Part shown: piece after piece, positions 60,869-64,000 of the stretch
How positions within the stretch are numbered: position 1 is the stretch's first letter
Layout of the letters: every line of letters begins with the position of its first letter
Assembly: GCA_038232055.1 (NCBI GenBank)
Contig: JBBSIN010000002.1
Location: 15,153-79,152, forward strand
Direction: 5' to 3'
Origin: JBBSIN01 sp038232055
GTDB lineage: Bacteria; Actinomycetota; Actinomycetes; JADGOV01
DNA: 64,000 nucleotides
Notes under the pieces: generated by a model
The model's database searches: none
What the model was told of the DNA's origin: nothing
Seen by the model: only the letters and a program-made list of their open reading frames with translations
Position numbers and translations under genes: made by a program

Positions 60869-61735
60869 TCAGCGGGCGTCGACACCGATCGACCGCTGCA
60901 GGGCACCGCCATCCTGGTCCGCGGTCCCACGCCAGCCGAAGCCCCGAGCCAGCATCCAGCGCGCCCGCTCGGGGCGCTGCGGCCCGGAGAAAAGGTAGCC
61001 GTGCGCCCGGTCGCAGCCCAGCTCGCACAGCCGCGCGCCCTCCGCCCAGCTCTCCACTCCTTCGGCGACGACGTAGAGATCGCGGGCGTGCGCGAGTCGG
61101 ATGACCGACGCGACGATCTCGTCGTCCTCGAGGTCGGAGCCGACGCCACGGACGAAGCTGCGGTCGAGCTTGATGGCGTCGATCGGCAGGTCGCCGACCG
61201 TGGCGAGCGAGGAGTACCACGAGCCGAAGTCATCGATGGCGAGGGCCAGGCCGGCGCCTCGCAGCTGCGTCAGGACGCCGATGGCGCGGCTGCCGAGCAG
61301 CTCGAGGCTGCGCTCGGTGACCTCGATGCCCAGCCGGCCCGCCGGCAGCCCAGCCGCGGCAACTTGCGCGGCGACCTCCTCGACGAACCGCGGCTCCGCG
61401 AGCTGCGCCGCGCCGACGTTGACCCAGAGCTGCCAGTCGGCGCCCGGTCGCCGCCCAGGCGTCGCCGACCAGGTGACCGCCTCCGCGAGGCACTCGCCGA
61501 ACACCCACCGGCCGATCTCGGGGGCCAGTCCTGTCGACTCGGCGACGCCGAGGAAGTCAGCCGGCCACAGCAGCCCGCGCTCGGGATGCTGCCAGCGCAG
61601 CAGCGCCTCCATCCCGACGACCGAGCCACTGGCGAGGTCGACCTCCGGCTGGTAGTGCAACACGAGCGAGCCATCGTCGACCGCCCGCCGGAGGGCGGGC
61701 ACCAGGTCGAGGTCGAGGGTGACGGAACGCGCCAT
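60869..61735 (-). CDS. Stand-alone EAL-domain protein
   Basis: The 288-aa protein is a single EAL domain with GMEALLRWQHPERG, EVTERSLELL, AIDDFGSWYSSLATV and KLDRSFVRG. The EAL triad and the DDFG metal motif are present, so c-di-GMP hydrolysis is likely. The DDFGTGYSS loop varies to DDFGSWYSS. It sits between miaA (10 nt) and dapF (16 nt) on the same strand, an insertion into a normally housekeeping tRNA/cell-wall cluster. Confidence 0.88.
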   Translation of the reverse strand: MARSVTLDLDLVPALRRAVDDGSLVLHYQPEVDLASGSVVGMEALLRWQHPERGLLWPADFLGVAESTGLAPEIGRWVFGECLAEAVTWSATPGRRPGADWQLWVNVGAAQLAEPRFVEEVAAQVAAAGLPAGRLGIEVTERSLELLGSRAIGVLTQLRGAGLALAIDDFGSWYSSLATVGDLPIDAIKLDRSFVRGVGSDLEDDEIVASVIRLAHARDLYVVAEGVESWAEGARLCELGCDRAHGYLFSGPQRPERARWMLARGFGWRGTADQDGGALQRSIGVDAR

Positions 61736-61745
61736 GTGCCTTCTC

Positions 61746-62660
61746 CTACGCCGCTCCGAGGGACCGCGCCACCTCCTCGAGTGGACGGCCGCCGATCCAG
61801 CGGATCCGGGAGTCGCGGCGGAACCAGGAACGCTGACGTCGCGCCAGCCGGCGCGTCGCGCGAACGGTCTCGGCGCGGGCGTCGGGTTCCTTGAGGCTTC
61901 CGTCGAGCAATTCCAGCACCTGCCGGTAGCCGACCGCCCGGCTCGCCGTCCGGCCGTCCCGAAGACCGGCCGCCGCCAGCCGGCCTACCTCGTCGACCAG
62001 GCCCAGCTCCCACATGAGGTCGACCCGGCGAGCGATCCGGTCGTCGAGGTCCGGGACGTCGACACCCAGGTGCACGGCGTCGTACAGGGACAGCTGCGCC
62101 GGCAGCGTCGCCCGGAACGAACCCGTGAGCGCGATGGCCTCGAGCGCGCGTACGACGCGCCGGCCGTTGGTCGGGAGGATGGCGGCCGCAACATCGGGGT
62201 GGCGAGCCGCGAGCCTGGCGTGCAGCGCGCGGGGCCCGGTGTCGGTCAGCTCCGACTCGAGCCGGGCGCGCAGCTCCGGATCCGTGCCCGGGAACTCAAG
62301 CTGGTCGAGGGCCGCGCGCACGTAGAGACCCGAGCCACCGACCACGATCGGGGTCACGCCGCGCGCCAGCAGCCCGTCGATGCACTTGCGCGCGAGACGC
62401 TGGTACGCCGCGACGCTCGCCGTCTCAGTCACCTCCCAGATGTCGAGCAGGTGATGCGATACGCCGTCCCGCTCGGCGACCGGGAGCTTCGCGGTCCCGA
62501 CGTCCATGCCGCGGTAGAGCTGCATGGAGTCCGCGTTGACCACCTGGCCGCCCAAGGCGGAGGCGAGCGCGACGCCGACCGAGGACTTGCCGGCGGCGGT
62601 CGGCCCCACGATCGCGACGACCCGCGTCACCGTGGAGTCGTCCGGGCGATCGACCGGCAC
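61746..62660 (-). CDS. miaA: tRNA dimethylallyltransferase
   Basis: The 304-aa protein adds the isopentenyl group to A37 of UNN-reading tRNAs. The P-loop is VGPTAAGKSSVG, followed by VNADSMQLYRGMDVGTAKL, VGGSGLYVRAALD and the C-terminal LARRQRSWFRRDSRIRWI. The start is GTG 62660, with an in-frame GTG (VTRVVAIVG) ten codons in as alternative. It lies directly after miaB. Confidence 0.95.
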   Translation of the reverse strand: MPVDRPDDSTVTRVVAIVGPTAAGKSSVGVALASALGGQVVNADSMQLYRGMDVGTAKLPVAERDGVSHHLLDIWEVTETASVAAYQRLARKCIDGLLARGVTPIVVGGSGLYVRAALDQLEFPGTDPELRARLESELTDTGPRALHARLAARHPDVAAAILPTNGRRVVRALEAIALTGSFRATLPAQLSLYDAVHLGVDVPDLDDRIARRVDLMWELGLVDEVGRLAAAGLRDGRTASRAVGYRQVLELLDGSLKEPDARAETVRATRRLARRQRSWFRRDSRIRWIGGRPLEEVARSLGAA

Positions 62661-62668
62661 GGCACCGG

Positions 62669-64000
62669 CTAAGTGGGCGCGCCGACCCGCGGCATGCCGA
62701 GCAGCACGCCGGAGTCGGCCGCTGGCGGCTCCTGGCCGGCCGCCCAGGCGTCACCGCCGCGAGTGCGTCGTACCGCAAGCGGAGGCAGGTCGGCGACGAG
62801 ATGATGTGGGGCGGCGTACGTCACCCGGGTTGTGACCACGTCGCCGGGGCGCGCGTCCGCCACGAGGTGGACGAGCCGCCCGTCGCGGGCTCGACCGGAG
62901 AGCCGTCCGGTGTCCTTGCGGCCCTGACCTTCGGCGACGAGCACCTCGACCCCGCGGCCGACGAGGGCGCGGTTCTCGGCCAGCGTGACGTCCTCCAGCA
63001 GCGTGACCAGCCGCTCGTAGCGTTGTCGAACGACCTCGCCCGGCACCTGGCCCGTCATGTCGGCGGCCGGCGTGCCGGGGCGCGGAGAGTACTGGAAGGT
63101 GAACGCGCCGGCGAACCGAGCGGCACGGACGACGTCCAGGGTGCGCTCGAAGTCGTCGTCGGTCTCGCCCGGAAAGCCGACGATGATGTCGGTGGTGATC
63201 GCCGCGTCGGGGATGGCGACGCGCACGCGGTCGAGGATGCCGAGGTAGCGCTCCTGGCGGTAGGACCGACGCATCCGCCGAAGCACCGCGTCGGAGCCGG
63301 ACTGCAGCGGCATATGCAGGTGTGGCATGACGGCCGGCGTCTCCGCCATCGCCGCGATCACGTCGTCGGAGAAGTCGCGGGGGTGCGGGCTGGTGAAGCG
63401 AACCCGCTCCAGCCCGTCGACCGCGCCGACCGCGCGCAGGAGCGCGCCGAAGGCGAGCCGGTCGCCGAACTCCCGGCCGTAGGAGTTGACGTTCTGCCCG
63501 AGCAGTGTCACCTCGATGACGCCGTCGGCGGCCAGCATCTGCACCTCGCGCAGCACATCGCGCGGGAGCCGGTCCCGCTCGCCGCCGCGCAACGTCGGCA
63601 CGATGCAGAACGTGCAGGTGTTGTCGCAGCCGACGCTGATCGACACCCACGCCGAGTACGCCGACTGCCGCCGGGCCGGAAGCTCGGAAGGAAACGTCTC
63701 GAGCGACTCGAGCAGCTCGATCTGCGCCTCCTGCTCCACCCGGGCGCGCTCGAGGAGCACCGGCAGTGCGCCGACGTTGTGGGTTCCGAACACCACGTCG
63801 ACCCACGGCGCTCGCCGAGTGATGAGCCCCCTGTCCTTCTGCGCGAGGCAACCGCCGACGGCGATCTGCACCCCCGGATGCGCGGTCTTCACCGGAAGCA
63901 GGTGACCGAGGTTGCCGTAGAGGCGGTTGTCGGCGTTCTCCCGGACCGCGCACGTGTTGAACACCACGACGTCCGCCGACTCGCCACCGCTGGCTCGGAC
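62669..64000 (-). CDS. miaB: tRNA-2-methylthio-N6-dimethylallyladenosine synthase (5' partial)
   Basis: The window cuts the N-terminus. The visible start is GGESADVVVFNTCAVRENAD, which belongs to the UPF0004 domain with one of its cluster Cys. The radical-SAM motif is SVGCDNTCTFCIVP (CxxxCxxC), and a TRAM domain (LVAEGQGRKDTGRLSGRARDGRLVHL) closes the protein. It methylthiolates the base made by MiaA, encoded 8 nt downstream. Confidence 0.95.
   Translation of the reverse strand, partial: VRASGGESADVVVFNTCAVRENADNRLYGNLGHLLPVKTAHPGVQIAVGGCLAQKDRGLITRRAPWVDVVFGTHNVGALPVLLERARVEQEAQIELLESLETFPSELPARRQSAYSAWVSISVGCDNTCTFCIVPTLRGGERDRLPRDVLREVQMLAADGVIEVTLLGQNVNSYGREFGDRLAFGALLRAVGAVDGLERVRFTSPHPRDFSDDVIAAMAETPAVMPHLHMPLQSGSDAVLRRMRRSYRQERYLGILDRVRVAIPDAAITTDIIVGFPGETDDDFERTLDVVRAARFAGAFTFQYSPRPGTPAADMTGQVPGEVVRQRYERLVTLLEDVTLAENRALVGRGVEVLVAEGQGRKDTGRLSGRARDGRLVHLVADARPGDVVTTRVTYAAPHHLVADLPPLAVRRTRGGDAWAAGQEPPAADSGVLLGMPRVGAPT

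Noticed and set aside
1..64000. tRNA or rRNA genes
   Set aside because: T-loop-like strings (for example near 7900 and 13455) lie inside conserved coding regions and lack cloverleaf partners.

Overview
The window is GC-rich DNA (roughly 70 % by eye) with frequent GTG starts, many 4-nt ATGA/GTGA gene overlaps and typical actinobacterial families: DUF4192, acVLRF1, two RpoD-type sigma factors, and nrdR next to a LysM gene next to lexA. It is a chromosomal segment of a high-GC actinomycete. The order nrdR - LysM protein - lexA ... hflX - dapF - miaA - miaB matches the known Mycobacterium tuberculosis Rv2718c-Rv2733c region, but the genus cannot be fixed from sequence alone. No tRNA, rRNA, CRISPR array or phage structural gene was seen.

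Layout. 1-4.8 kb (+): an MFS transporter and a PLP decarboxylase, each with a C-terminal cyclic-nucleotide-binding domain, followed by an ABC1-family kinase. 5.0-7.4 kb (-): a DJ-1/PfpI protein and a secreted subtilisin. 7.5-14.8 kb (-): one co-directional run of ECF sigma factor, response regulator, histidine kinase, trpC, trpB, trpA, lgt and a VIT-family transporter. 15-17.2 kb: a DUF1360 protein, the Trp-associated membrane protein, hisI and a Pro-rich membrane protein. trpE, usually found here, is missing. 17.2-18.3 kb: a dispersed repeat (copy A) and a broken beta-helix gene. 18.5-22.1 kb: CBS, Nudix, LURP-one, a 263-aa unknown and fumarylacetoacetase. 22.1-28.9 kb: a sugar transferase, a methyltransferase relic, psuG and its kinase, the principal sigma factor, acylphosphatase and a thioesterase. 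28.9-35.7 kb: an MT-A70 methyltransferase with a small HTH gene, HhH-GPD, a TrmH/SpoU methyltransferase, a second RpoD-like sigma factor, a metallopeptidase, msrA, DUF4192 and an MBL-fold enzyme. 35.7-38.2 kb: repeat copy B and an IS110-type element with a zinc-ribbon ORF. 38.2-46.5 kb: a secreted DUF839 protein, an AceE-like E1, a PAS histidine kinase, RecQ and acVLRF1. 46.5-47.8 kb: a scar-like stretch with a U-tract terminator, a 50-bp palindrome and a truncated NERD gene. 47.8-53.5 kb: the nrdR-nrdJ operon, with nrdJ carrying two inteins. 53.6-64 kb: the LysM/lexA divergon with two SOS boxes, a GGDEF-EAL protein, hflX, dapF, an EAL protein, miaA and miaB (cut by the window edge).

Themes. 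Deoxynucleotide synthesis (nrdR, nrdJ) sits beside the SOS switch (lexA and a LysM division-regulator-like gene). tRNA and ribosome upkeep (miaA, miaB, hflX, acVLRF1, TrmH) is well represented. Four pieces of regulatory DNA are readable: SOS boxes, a paired NrdR box, a sigma-R-like promoter before the principal sigma gene, and several hairpin terminators. The least explained features are the two-copy repeat whose micro-ORF can pair with a downstream Shine-Dalgarno-like arm, the cNMP-domain decarboxylase/transporter pair, and the 46.5-47.2 kb scar. Short tandem duplications (12-21 nt) recur in linkers and spacers across the window.
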